Origin: Phallusia mammillata
Lineage: Eukaryota; Chordata; Ascidiacea; Phlebobranchia; Ascidiidae
Length of the DNA: 64,000 bases
Assembly: GCA_003260075.1 (NCBI GenBank)
Contig: QLIY01000160.1
Location: 28,789-92,788 of the forward strand
Direction: 5' to 3'
This document shows positions 1-11,390 of this stretch, one piece after another. Within the stretch, counting starts at the first letter, position 1; each line of letters opens with the position of its first letter. The notes under the pieces were generated by a model, which saw only the letters and a list, made by a program, of their open reading frames with translations, had not been told where the DNA came from and ran no database searches. A program made the translations under genes and the position numbers.

Positions 1-42
1 AGAAAAAAAAAGAAAAAAAAACAAACAATTTGAGTAAAATCA

Positions 43-75
43 ATATGTGTCCCCTTCAGGGAAGGGGACCCATAA
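43..75. repeat. Short hairpin repeat motif, copy 1
   Basis: An A-rich tract (1-30) is followed by a motif holding the self-complementary core CCCCTTC-AGG-GAAGGGG at 51-67. A near-identical copy with the same A-rich lead-in lies at 54870-54900. Two copies 54 kb apart mean a dispersed repeat rather than chance. The family is not recognised. Confidence 0.6.
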
Positions 76-76
76 T

Positions 77-516
77 TAGTGATGGGACGATACCAGGTTT
101 TGAAGCGAGTACCAATACCGAGTACAAGTACCACATGTATATACCTTTGATACCGAGTACGATTACCGAGTACTTAAGTGTAGTGTTGTACTTAGTTGTA
201 TATCACTGGCTTATTTGTCTGCCATGGTCGGGGTACAGGCGCGCGCACACACACACACATGCCGAAAAATGTAATCTCCACGTGATAGCGAAAAAGATAT
301 ACGTAAACTTGCCGAACTTTTTTCCAATTTTGTGCTATCCGAAGCAAATATTGGCATAAAGTTGCCCGTATTCTTATGGTGCAAATCGGCCTTCGGTACT
401 CGCACGTTGGTATCGAAAACTGAGCCAAAATGTTTCGATACCGGGTACGAGTATCGATACCACTGAAACCGTTCGTTACCATTGATACCGAGTACCGCGT
501 ACTCGTCGCATCACTA
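77..516. mobile_element. Non-autonomous TIR element (MITE)
   Basis: The termini are 14-bp inverted repeats with one mismatch: TAGTGATGGGACGA at 77-90 and the complement of TAGTGATGCGACGA at 503-516. The interior has many variants of GATACCGAGTAC in both orientations and a short CA microsatellite (246-260). No transposase ORF is present. A TA duplication or an 8-bp hAT-type duplication are both possible; neither is clear. Confidence 0.7.
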
Positions 517-1137
517 TAAAAAATACCAGAAAGGAAAGGAATTTGCAAGAAATGTTTGAAGGGTTCGAAAGTTTTCTGTATATATGATTAACTTTACCTT
601 TGCTTTGGTGTTTTTGGTATCATGCAGTTCGATCCTTGGCACACCAGTAGGAGATCTACTATGTAGCACACCCCATTTCTTGTTAAATTTCTAAAAAGCA
701 AGGATTTTTTACTTTACTATGCTGACAAGCTTACATTGGGTTGTCTTTTTATTTTCAAACCTTGGCTCCCTTGGTATAAGTTATTGTCCCAGACGTTATT
801 TCATCACCCATTGTTCCAGAGAAAAATCACTCCCATCAACTTCGTCACAATTTCATAGTAACTAGTTTAACACCTGTTCGATATAAATATCTGGATAAGC
901 TCTACCAAAAAAATAAAAATAAGCCAATAAATGATAAGCTGCAGACAGTGCACACTGTTTCGACCTCTAAGGTCCCATCAGTGCAAGAGATCAGCCATAT
1001 AGGCTAGTGTAGCCATCCAATGGCACTCCAGTTTGTTGGGAGTAACAGGGTAAATACCCATGCCTCACCTAGTCTGTGTGATGCCACAAAATATGCCACA
1101 AATTTTCTTTTTCAACAATGTATGTAAATTTTGGAAC
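517..1137. other. Non-coding, nothing recognised
   Basis: No ORF with family resemblance, no RNA gene and no clear repeat boundary was seen in this stretch. Confidence 0.5.
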
Positions 1138-1290
1138 ACTATATACGGATCTGTTCATAAGTTTAATGGTGAAAATAACGGCCCAAATAGACGTAAAAAG
1201 CGACATGCTTTATTGTTCAAACGTTTCGGCAAATGCTCATGCCATCATCAGTGATATCAAGGCCACATCAATTGCACCCATTTATATACA
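1138..1290 (-). repeat. Dispersed repeat fragment, inverted relative to the 37.1 and 38.5 kb copies
   Basis: Read on the minus strand, this segment matches the start of the repeats at 37132 and 38459: the stretch with GTGATATGAAGG-like, GGCATGAGCATTTGCC, ACTCGGGCC-like and ATGAACAGATCC words in the same order. It is more diverged than those two are from each other, so it is a member of a dispersed family rather than a recent duplicate. A single N lies nearby at 1332. Confidence 0.6.
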
Positions 1291-1533
1291 CTTTAGTCGC
1301 ATAAAAGAATGATAAAAAGGTGCGAAACAAGNCATTTATATACACTTTAGTCGCATAAAAGAATTCTTTTATTTTTCACCATTAAACTTATGTAAATTTT
1401 TGTTGCAATTTTTCACTTTCATTTATTCCTCCAAACAAAATACTTTACAGTATCCAGCTGAACAATAATTCCATTTATTATGAACAAATCTATGAATACA
1501 CTGTTGCTGCCAGGCATAACGTATCAACAAAAC

Positions 1534-1618
1534 TTTTAGCTCTTCCGGCAGTTTTTTATTTTATTTAATAAAAATAATAATAATTTAATAAAATAAAAAA
1601 CTGCCGGAAGAGCTAAAA
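1534..1618. repeat. Long perfect inverted repeat (hairpin)
   Basis: The left arm at 1534-1565 and the right arm at 1587-1618 are 32-bp perfect reverse complements. Each contains AGCTCTTCCGGCAG or its complement and an A/T-rich inner part, with a 21-nt A/T loop. It would form a very stable stem in RNA. It could be a foldback MITE or a structured RNA; no coding potential. Confidence 0.75.
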
Positions 1619-2881
1619 AATTTGTTGAACAAATCTATGTTAAGTAAATCTTGACAAAAAAGAATTAATTAATGTAATGCTGCATAGATGGTGTTACCAA
1701 ATGTTGTGATCAATCCATATAAGTAACATTTGCTGTCATTAACTAAGTCCAATGGTTGACTCATGTGAGAATGGCATGACTCATTAACAGTTCTAGTTAA
1801 ATTACTATTGGTGAATAACTAAATCTGGAATGTGCTTTAAAGGTGATGCAAAGCTAAACTTTATGCTTAAACATATATTTGACATTTAAGAAATTAGATG
1901 CAAACTAGCAACAAACATGTTTTCAAGAAAAAAATTAACAAATATGAAATAATTTTGTTTTAGGTTCAGAAACAGGTTACATTGCCCAAACATTACACAT
2001 ATAATCAACAAAGAAAATACAATTAATCAGAAGCTGGCAGTTCTAAAAATTACAAATCAAAATGTGGAATTTCACACCTCCAGGGTTAAAACAGAAGCGA
2101 TTGAAAGAAATCCAGCATTAGTGTGTGAAGGCAGAAAAAAATGGTGTTAAAACAGCAATGCAAGAGAACAAAATCTTAACTGCAAACATCTACATTTTTT
2201 TTTATGCATAATTCATACCAAATTACCAAAATAGTAGTGCCGAATGTATTACCATTACTTAAACCATAAAAAGCGTCATATTTAACTTATCACGTCACTA
2301 TACAGTAAAATTCTGCTCAAAGAACTGCCAAAAAAACGAATGTAAAACTGAATTTTATAAAAACTCTTTGTTTGTTATTAAACAACAGTTCACACAACCT
2401 CCTCACAGCAAACACCAGTTTCCTCAGGGAAGAATGCATCTACACGGAAGTCGGAATTGATGAGTCAGAAAAAATATACATAGTCATGTCTAAATATTCA
2501 AAAATAAATACGCTTAATCTGTATATTAACAGCGCATTTACCCTTGCAAATTAAACTGTCATTGCTCCACTATTCATTTTCTGTTTTTTTCAAGTTTAAA
2601 CAAAAATGGGTGCAACACAAATGTACATTACTGGTTTAAAATATAAGTCATCCCCACAGACATTCGTCACGCTTGAATGCAGTTTTATAGCCTTGCTAAG
2701 CAATTCGTCAGTCAAGTGGAGAAATAACATTGGAATAATTTGTTCTTGCACATAAATAGCATTAGGAGAAAAAAATTCTAAACATGTTGCTATTACTAAA
2801 CTATTCAATTAATTTAAACAAACGCAAATACAGCAAATACAAACGTTAAAAACATTTTTGTTAGTTTTTGACAGATTACGC
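1619..2881. other. AT-rich non-coding stretch
   Basis: No recognised gene, RNA gene or repeat boundary. The short ORFs here are AT-rich and show no family resemblance. Confidence 0.5.
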
Positions 2882-3180
2882 CAATGATTCTCAAACTGTG
2901 TGCCGCGTGATAGATGTCCAAATCTGCTGCGAAATTCCCTGTTTCAAAGTGCAAACATTTCCTGGTGTTTTAGGATTCATGACAAAATATTGATGTGCAA
3001 TACAACATCTTAAAGCTCTTATTTTTGTTATTGGTAATAAAAAGCATCCCTACTCACCACCATTAAGTCAAAAATTAACATTTTTGGAACAAATTTCGTA
3101 TGTTTACCTGCGGAGTATGCTGCGAAAGGAAATTTAGTTATTTGGTGCGCCGCATGCTTAAAAAGTTTGAGAACCACTTG
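2882..3180. mobile_element. hAT-like MITE
   Basis: The left end reads CAATGATTCTCAAACTGTG and the right end reads AAAAGTTTGAGAACCACTTG, the imperfect complement. This matches the CAGTGGTTCTCAAA type of terminus common among hAT MITEs. The flanks gattacgc (left) and attacgat (right) share ATTACG, consistent with a decayed 8-bp target duplication. No transposase is present. Confidence 0.7.
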
Positions 3181-3188
3181 ATTACGAT

Positions 3189-5473
3189 ATGTTAGAAATG
3201 CATTAAAAACTAAACTAGATTTAAAAACTGCGAATAAGCGATCTTTCGTCTTTGATTTGTGATAAAACGACAAAAGATATATAGCAATGTGAATCTGTCG
3301 GTGCAAACTATTTGCAGTTTGTAAAGTCAGTTAGGGTTTAAAAGTGGAATATAACAAACTCATTGTAACGTCCGCTTTTCTATCAAGGAGATGACACTTT
3401 GCAACACACGGAAAAGTATATATAGCCTAATTAAACAGAGATTTGGGGTGTGTGTGGGGGTGGGGGGGAGGAGGTCGTAGGCTAATGTTTTATGTCACAA
3501 GCAATGTTTTTTATTGTGTCTGCCACTTCGTAATACAGTGCTCAGATGTTTGTCAACGGTGATTATAATCTGGCTAATAATTAACTGCAAGCTTTAGAGA
3601 GTAGAAACCCACATCTCAGTAACCGTAACCGTAAACACACTGTTGATTTGATACTTTTAAGTTACAGTAGTGATGTCGTCGTTTTGCAACAACAGAATAT
3701 AATTAAAGCAGATACGTTCAATGTTTATTCACAAAAGAATAAAGGAGCCCGCACTCAAGCAGAAAAACACAAGCACAAATACCTCACAACAGCACTAAAT
3801 AAGAATTGCTCACAACATAACAGTTTTGTAGTATGGATTGAAAAGAAATTGGTCGTTTTAGACAAGAACTTAATTACACGACCTTGTGATCTTTATGCAA
3901 GTCTGTACTTGGGTTGCTTTAAAAGGGTCCTTGACACAGTGTACACGAATGATTTGGGACCGTCCAAGTGCAATATAAGGCAGTGCAACGAAGTTATATT
4001 GCGAGCAAGAGATTGAAGTCGTAAGCCGAAGTAGGTTACACACAATGCAGTGTTTACTCTCGCGGCGACCGCCGAGTGCTCCCGGCAAGATAATAAAGAA
4101 ACAAAGTATCGCTAGCCTTTTTCGCGGGTTCGCAACTGCCTCCTCGCAGCAACACAAGAAGTCGCAAAGGCGGCGACGGGGTAGTTTTTTTTTCAACTGT
4201 AGTAAAGCTGTTGCGTCGGGTTGCAGCCGGGAGATAACCTTGTGTGAGCAGCAATAGCATCACATTTCTTTGCTCAGCGCATATTTAGCTTGCAGCTACG
4301 ACTTGTTTTTAATGTACTGACATGGCTTTGTTAATTCGACATGTTTTGCGCACGTAGCTTAATGAAGGAATGTAAATTGATGAATTGTAGTTTTATGTTC
4401 ATGCTGGCGACGCACAAAAATTTGCAGTGAACGACTTGAGTTGAGTTGTATCACGCATTTAAGGAGAAAGGTCCATTACAGTGGGGGAAAGTTTTAAGAA
4501 GGAAGTCAAAAGTTTTTGTGGGGCGAAAGATTCGTCACTTTCCAGCTTTGCCTACGCAGCTGGGCGCTTCCTTAGAAGGTAACCAGTGGTCTCCCGCTTC
4601 ACTACATCGAGTACAGAAAAAGTTTTCGTCAAGCATCTAATCGACAACACTGCCTTAGCTTTAGTCACTTTGTGGTTATCACTCTGCTTGCATGGTATTA
4701 TTACAAAAATAATATGAACAATAATAGAAATGCATAGGATGAGATGCATATGAGGAAAATGTGATTTAGACAGTTGGTAGTGTTTGATTGAGGATGAATT
4801 AAGTTTTTTATGGACCAGTCACTGCAATGTCACATGCGACTGATTGTGGGAGTAATGTGTAATGTGCAGAATTGTGTGGGCATGAAACTGAGATTCTTTT
4901 CGCAAAGTGCAAAGCACAGATTATCCCTTATCTTGTTGCGAGACCACGACGCTGTGGATTAATACCGTCTTGTCGCGAAAACAAATAAACAAAGAACTTT
5001 TCTGAATCCCATGATTCTTGAGTTCAGGATTAGGAATATTTCTTGTTGACATCTAATCCTTGCCGTAACTTGATTAAGTGCTGTCTGTGTGTTTGATTTC
5101 CTTTGCGACGGATTTATTTTACATGGCGAAGAAACTTCACTAGACCGACAAGCAAAAGATACAGCTTCTAAATATGGGACGCATTCTCATCATGATGTAA
5201 GTTTTCACGCTCTCTGGTTTGACCTAGTAATGATATGGAATGGATACAGTTCGTGAGAAAATGCTCGTAGCCGTCTCGACTGAACTGCCGGTATTGTTTC
5301 AACTCAAAAAGGGAGTTTGTTCCTTTGTTTGGGCTTCGTTTGTGTCGCCCTGTTATATTTTGTTTACAGTAAATGTAGTAAACAGTTCAGATTTCTAAAA
5401 GTAACTGAGATAAAATTACCTTGTTTGATAACATGTTTGTAAAAATAGAGTAATAATTTTTAGCTCATAAACA
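3189..5473. other. Non-coding region upstream of the semaphorin gene
   Basis: No recognised gene. A short GC- and CpG-richer patch (about 4036-4260) stands out from the AT-rich background and could be a promoter or 5' UTR, but nothing ties it to the gene downstream. The ORF at 3648-4016 has no family resemblance and is probably chance. Confidence 0.4.
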
Positions 5474-5567
5474 ATGTATTACAGACTGCTTATGGCAAAA
5501 TACGTCATCCTGACTTCATCATCGTTTCCCGATAATATCCTGCCACTCAGAGAATCAAGCTTGAAAG
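5474..5567 (+). CDS. SEMA6: Candidate first coding exon of the semaphorin gene
   Basis: From ATG 5474 this stretch encodes about 31 residues with a hydrophobic LLMAKYVILTSSS followed by FPDN, then a good donor (AAAG|GTAATG). It ends in phase 1, exactly what the 7998 exon needs. Vertebrate SEMA6 proteins also begin their mature part with an FPED-type motif. An acceptor-like TTACAG at 5479-5484 allows the alternative that this is an internal exon with the signal peptide encoded further upstream. The interrupted hydrophobic core makes the signal peptide uncertain. Confidence 0.45.
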
Positions 5568-8500
5568 GTAATGATTGGACAATATTTTGGATTTACGTGT
5601 TGGTTTTGGACCACCATAGTATTTCCTGCTCTTTTTCGTTTAGTGGTAATTTCTCAATTCAAAATTTTGATCGAGGCAAATTTGCCGGTTAATTAATAGC
5701 TAATTGTGCAAGTCACAATAAAAAATCAGCCAGCTAATTGCCACGTCCAAGAACGGTGTTCATAGAAACGTCGCCTGAAACACTTGACATCGTCCTTGTT
5801 ACTTGGATATTATGTCACGTGGTTAGGCGGATTTCATCCGTTGGTGACCGACAGTTTGACACAGGCGCGACCAATTGTGATTTGTGACGTCTTTGCAGTG
5901 ATTGTTTAATCACTGGCTTTCGCACAGCGATGTATGAAACGGTAGGCGATGTTGTTTTCGTGGACTTCGCTTTAAAACACTGGATGCGCTTTTACAATAC
6001 AAACAGAGTCGCCACAATGGCCTGTGCGTTGCTCCTTACACACGGTTTGTTTGCGTAGTTGTGAAAACACAATCCACTTTGCACGCGACCCGGTTTCATT
6101 GTGCCAGAACAAACACCAACTGTGGCGTGATTTTGGGCTGGATTTGCTGGCGGTGACTAGTTGTTAACTTTCAGCATCCCAGTCCAGATTTTGCTTAGGT
6201 TTACGCTTACCAATAAGTACTTTTTGATTAATTCAGCGTTTGCGGTCTCGCTCACTCTGCCAAAACGTCACAAATAAAACTTCAACTCCAACTGATTGTT
6301 CGTTGTCCCGTAAATAGTTTTTTTATGTGTCAGTTTCCTGAGTTTAAATCGTTTTTACCGAATATGATTTGTCAACTTTAAGGCTCATTAGAGCATGTCC
6401 AGTGTAATGAAGTCCAACTTGTCACGGGGTTTTACGTCACTATAACCTGACGCAGGCCCCAAACCCGGCGCCAGACGCCCGCTGTACGGGTTTTCCTGTT
6501 TAAAGCCCGTGGGTTCCGTTTTAAAACTACCCATCCCTACGATGGCCGAGCAAACGCACCTAACTGGGATCGATCTGTTTATATTAAAAGCGATATCGTT
6601 GTTTATTATTGTAAATCACTGGCATCGCCTATGCCTGGAAACCATGAGGCACGACTCCCAACTCGAGTACGACTTTGTTTATCCAGTATAGACTGTCGTA
6701 AGTCGTCGTGCCTACCCCCGACGATGGACGGCACTAGAAAGCCAGTGGGGCTTGACCAATCTGACAGCGACACAGAAGCCAAGAAGCTTCAAATAACAAA
6801 CCCTTGGTGCCAAGACTTTGCTATTGTAGCTTATTTTACTTTCTGGCGTGTTTCGCACGGGTTTAGATTACAATTAAAAAACAACTTGGCGTTCGGGTTT
6901 CCAAGGCCCAAAAAACTTTCCCAAAGGGACAACGGGCTCGATGAGGATTTGCGTCTGATAAGATTATATCACGTACGTTATTCCTTCGGGCGTATTAACA
7001 AGGATATGAAAGAAAACCTGATAGACGCGGCTAATTAGAAGTCTTAAAAGTTTAGGTTTGTTTTACGGTTCAAAAGTAACGCGGTCGAAACACTTGAGTG
7101 CGGGCTCCTTTGTGACCGCATCGGGACGTCACAAAGTACTGCTTCATCATCAGGGGGGTCACAGTTCACTGCGATCACTTGGCAACAGCTGATTCCATTT
7201 GCCGCCACTCAATGTCCGTCCTAACGCGGCGTTGTAACACGGTTCTTGAGACCCTTGACAGTTCGCTGCGACGTCTCGTAATCGGGCGAGAAAACAACAA
7301 TCGAGCACGCTGAACAATCGCCTGCGGGGAGTGAGTCGTTACAATTTAGAGTTGAAGAGCTGCTATTTTTCTTGAGCGCCGCCCTGGACTCCCTGTTGTT
7401 GTTTAGCTTGCGCCGTGTAACAATGAACAGATTGGCCAACGAACAGGTGCTAGTTTAAGCTGGAAAACACCTTCTAAATGTCACTGTGTTTCGACCACGG
7501 CCATCGGCACATCGGGATGTAGCCGAGATTTTAATCACCTGCTATTAGCTAATAATCGTAAATTACAGTAGGCACAAAAACGGTCTTTGAGGGGCAATTA
7601 ATTGCGTTGTGGTTCGGCTAATTGCCGACGAGTAGCTTCTTAGGGTGCGCCAGGGGTTGGGATTTGGAAGATTTCCAAACAACAATGTTACACTATGGTT
7701 TACCGGTGGTCTTTTCCTGGAGGTGTTTTACGATTGAAACAGCGGACAAGCTGTCAGTCTGTTTGGCGTCGTAACAGACGCCACAAAACAGGGGTTTCCT
7801 CGTTCGGCAGAGGCGGCGTTCGCGCCCTCTATTTCTAATTTGAAGAGGCCACCGTTTGTTTGTATGACGCTGGCTACTTTCAGCCCCTTAATCCTGTCAA
7901 CAAACTGTCACGGAGACATCTTTGCGCCAAGCACTCATATTGCATGTTGTCCGTGAAACATTAAGTGACATTGCTGACACAGTTGTTTCTCTTGCAGACA
8001 TTTCAAGCAAAGCCTTTTCTGGTGACGATGCTTCCAGCGGACATCGTCTTCGTCACATACAGTTGATCAAGAGAATGAAAGTTTTGGGAGAAACAAAGAT
8101 TGTAATTTGTGCAAGGTAAGTTTCTATTTGAATGTCAATTTCCATACGAGTGTAAATCCCCATTGTTCATTCATTATTCCTTCTTGATAGTTTATGTGTA
8201 AATTTTACTATCTTGGGTTTTTATGGGGTGAACTGAAACTACAAAAACAAACATGGCTCCTACGCACTGATCCAAACTAGGTTTACCGCGGTGCGAAAGA
8301 TTTGTAACAATGGGTAGAGTAGGAAAACGGGGGTGTCGCGTCATTGGACTTTATCACACACAAAAAGGGAACTGGAGACGCGAGTGGAGAGAAAAGCTGT
8401 CGGCCAGTGGGTTAACTATCACGCACCTGCACAAAGAGAGGGAGTAACGAACCTCTCGAACAAACAAAAGTTAACGCTCCTCGAAGTGGCGCCTGGCAAG

Positions 8501-11357
8501 TGTTCGCCAAATGACTGCAGGTCTGTTTATCGGCAGTCGCGGGCCCCGTCCTTTGTGATTTCTCGACGGGAAGAGACGAACAATAGCAACTGATGCTGTC
8601 ATTGTATCGCTAATAACGCTCTTCGTAAGGTGTTTCGGCAGCTACAGGATGCTCTGTTGCTATTATCCCGCCAACAGTTAAAATCTGCAGCTTTGCAACA
8701 CATCGTGACTAAAGCAGTGCTGCATTGTTTTTCACAGCTGCTAGTGCTAATGCTAACAAAGAACTAAAACATGAAGTTGCAAAAGTGACTTCTATAAAAT
8801 GGAGCTAATTTTTGCATCACACCGCACAAATATACGATAAACAAATCTGCCCTTCCCAATAGTGTCATAATCTGACCAAGCCTTGAATCAATTTCTTTTC
8901 AATTTGATATGGGACACGCCTGTATGACTGGCAATATGTGTCGACGCATTGTCATGTCAGATCCATAAAAGCGTCACTCCCAAATTACTTCGCATGTACA
9001 TATTGACATTTGTTGGCCCCTTATAAGACCGAGGATTATATGAATACTCACTCTGTGTATTAAAAAAGTTTCTGCCAAGACGAGAAGTTACCAGATATTA
9101 AAACTGATTTCTCAGCCATTCAATAAAACCAGCGAAGGCTACAAATTTGATTTGTCCGTAGCAACTCACAATTAATAAAAAATGCTTTGAGAAACAGCCT
9201 TAAACACTGCGCAGCTGCAATCCCGTTGTAAGTTTGTGGGGGGGGGGTTTTTGTCCGTAGCAACTCACAATTAATAAAAAATGCTTCAAGAAACAGCCTT
9301 AAACACTGCGCAGCTGCAATCCCGTTGTAAGTTTGTACAGTTTTGACGTCAAGCACGTTCCAACACTTGAGTACTTGAAACTCTCCTTTCGACTCAACAG
9401 GAGGGAACAACAATCCCCCTTACTCAAGTTACTCAAACGGAGTCACAAAGTCACGTCAACGCAATCAGTTGATGACGTAAAAAGGGTTGTTTAATAAAGC
9501 GATGACTAATTTCTTGATATCGGGTTTTGGAAGAGAAACCGGTTCTGCACCTGGCAAACAAGATAAAGGGACTCGAAGTTTTTGTGGTTTGGATTGAAAT
9601 AAATGCCAACGCACGCGCTGGTTCAATTCGTGTTACTGTGGTCTTCAATTACTGTAAACCGCAGGTGTTTTTTTACGACGACTTGAGTTGCCTAAACTAC
9701 TGGTTAATAAAATTGCGTGCAATTTGGGTAAGACTTTGGGTTTTAATTTGGATAGAAATCTTCGCGAGATAAATGATCTTAATTGTTTCGCCACAAAGTT
9801 TATCTTATGACACGTAAACACCTGCATATGCTGGTAACTATCATAATGGGTCACTTAACCTGTTCGAGATTGTAATAGGGGTTATTCAAGAAGCTTTAAA
9901 TCTCATCCATCTGAGCTAGCGCATCTGCGTCTATTCACCTACCGCTAATCCATTATTTAATCTACTATTGTGACGTTGTCGATGGTATCCGGTTTACTGC
10001 CGAATTCTCGATGTATTCTTTCCAATTAGGACACACGATTCCATCGTTTGTCTGTGGCGCCGCCCACCTGGGCTTCACTTACTAACGTTGGGTTGTAGTA
10101 TAATGTTACAACGTGTTCAGGATTTTGTTGGTAATTAACCCATGCTTGGCCTGGTTACATGTTGTCTGATTAGGAAGCGGTCGGTCGGTCGGTTGGTTGG
10201 TGGTCTGTGTTGAATAAGGAAAGTATATCAGATTTCACGATAAAAAATCCTAAAGCTTTTTACAAGTTATTCAGACATACATGTTAAGAAATTGTTGTTT
10301 AATTAGTCACAAAACTTCCGGTTGTCCAAAGTAATTTGCGACCTTCGTGCTGTAACCTGTAAACCAAAATTTGTATTCTATTATGGTCGGAATATGAACA
10401 TTTTTAGCCCTTAATCATCTTGTGATTATTGGGGATTTTAATTGACGCCGTGGCAGCAATATCAGCGCTCAATGACGTTAATCCCAACAACCTCTGACAC
10501 TTGACCCGAAGCCCGTCACATGACTGGCAGCATACTGCCAATAAATCTTTAGCCCCACACTTTACCATCACTGCAGTCAATAAGTTAAAAGAGAATGTCA
10601 CTGTGGTTGCCAGACCTAAAACAACAGGACACTAAAATCGAAATAAAATCAATACGTAGCGTGTTCAGGATCCCTATTAGCCCTCTATTTGACGTAGATG
10701 AGAATCGATAAATACTGTGTCTTATTTTGCGACATTACGACGGGGTAAATAAATTGACTCCTGCAGGTGGGCCGGCTGTTAGAAGTCGCCTTCCAAGAAA
10801 ATGGCAAACTACCATATAGCTCAACTGACTCGTGGCAGCAATGCATCAACTACCTTTGACGTGCGTTGTAATGCAATTAACCTTTACAGGAAGTTAAGTT
10901 GTAAGATTTAGAACTAAGCAAGACAGTTGAAAAATTAAGCTTGTTAAAAACGACTAGTGATGTATGCACTAATAATGGAAGGTTGTAAAACTACTTGGCT
11001 GCTTTTTCAGTCGAACCACTGAGTTTCAAACATTATGTTTCCTACTTTAGTCATTGTCGGTGAAAAACATGGTTTCCTTTAAAATGGGCGGACAGTTTTC
11101 CAGACTATTCGTCCACTTTTCACTTTTAAGCGACCTCGTTATCGCAACATAAAGCTGTAGCACTTAGAAAGCTCCCACATCTTTACCGTAATGGTATAGT
11201 GGAAAAAAGTCCTACACATTTGTCATACACCGTGATTCATCAGTTCCTCATGTTGGCGTCGTTACGTTTTTTCTTCAATATTCGTAAAAAGTGGTCTCTT
11301 TGTCCAGCTGAGTCTGGTTTTTGCTTGTTTGCCAAACGTTCGGTTTTATCGTTTGTT

Positions 11358-11390
<33 letters not shown>

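Noticed and set aside
3648-4016. 122-codon ORF upstream of the semaphorin gene
   Set aside because: No recognisable domain, and a similarly long minus-strand ORF overlaps its end.
6631-7038. 135-codon plus-strand ORF in the first semaphorin intron
   Set aside because: No family motif, mixed composition and no splice context; probably chance in a GC-richer patch.
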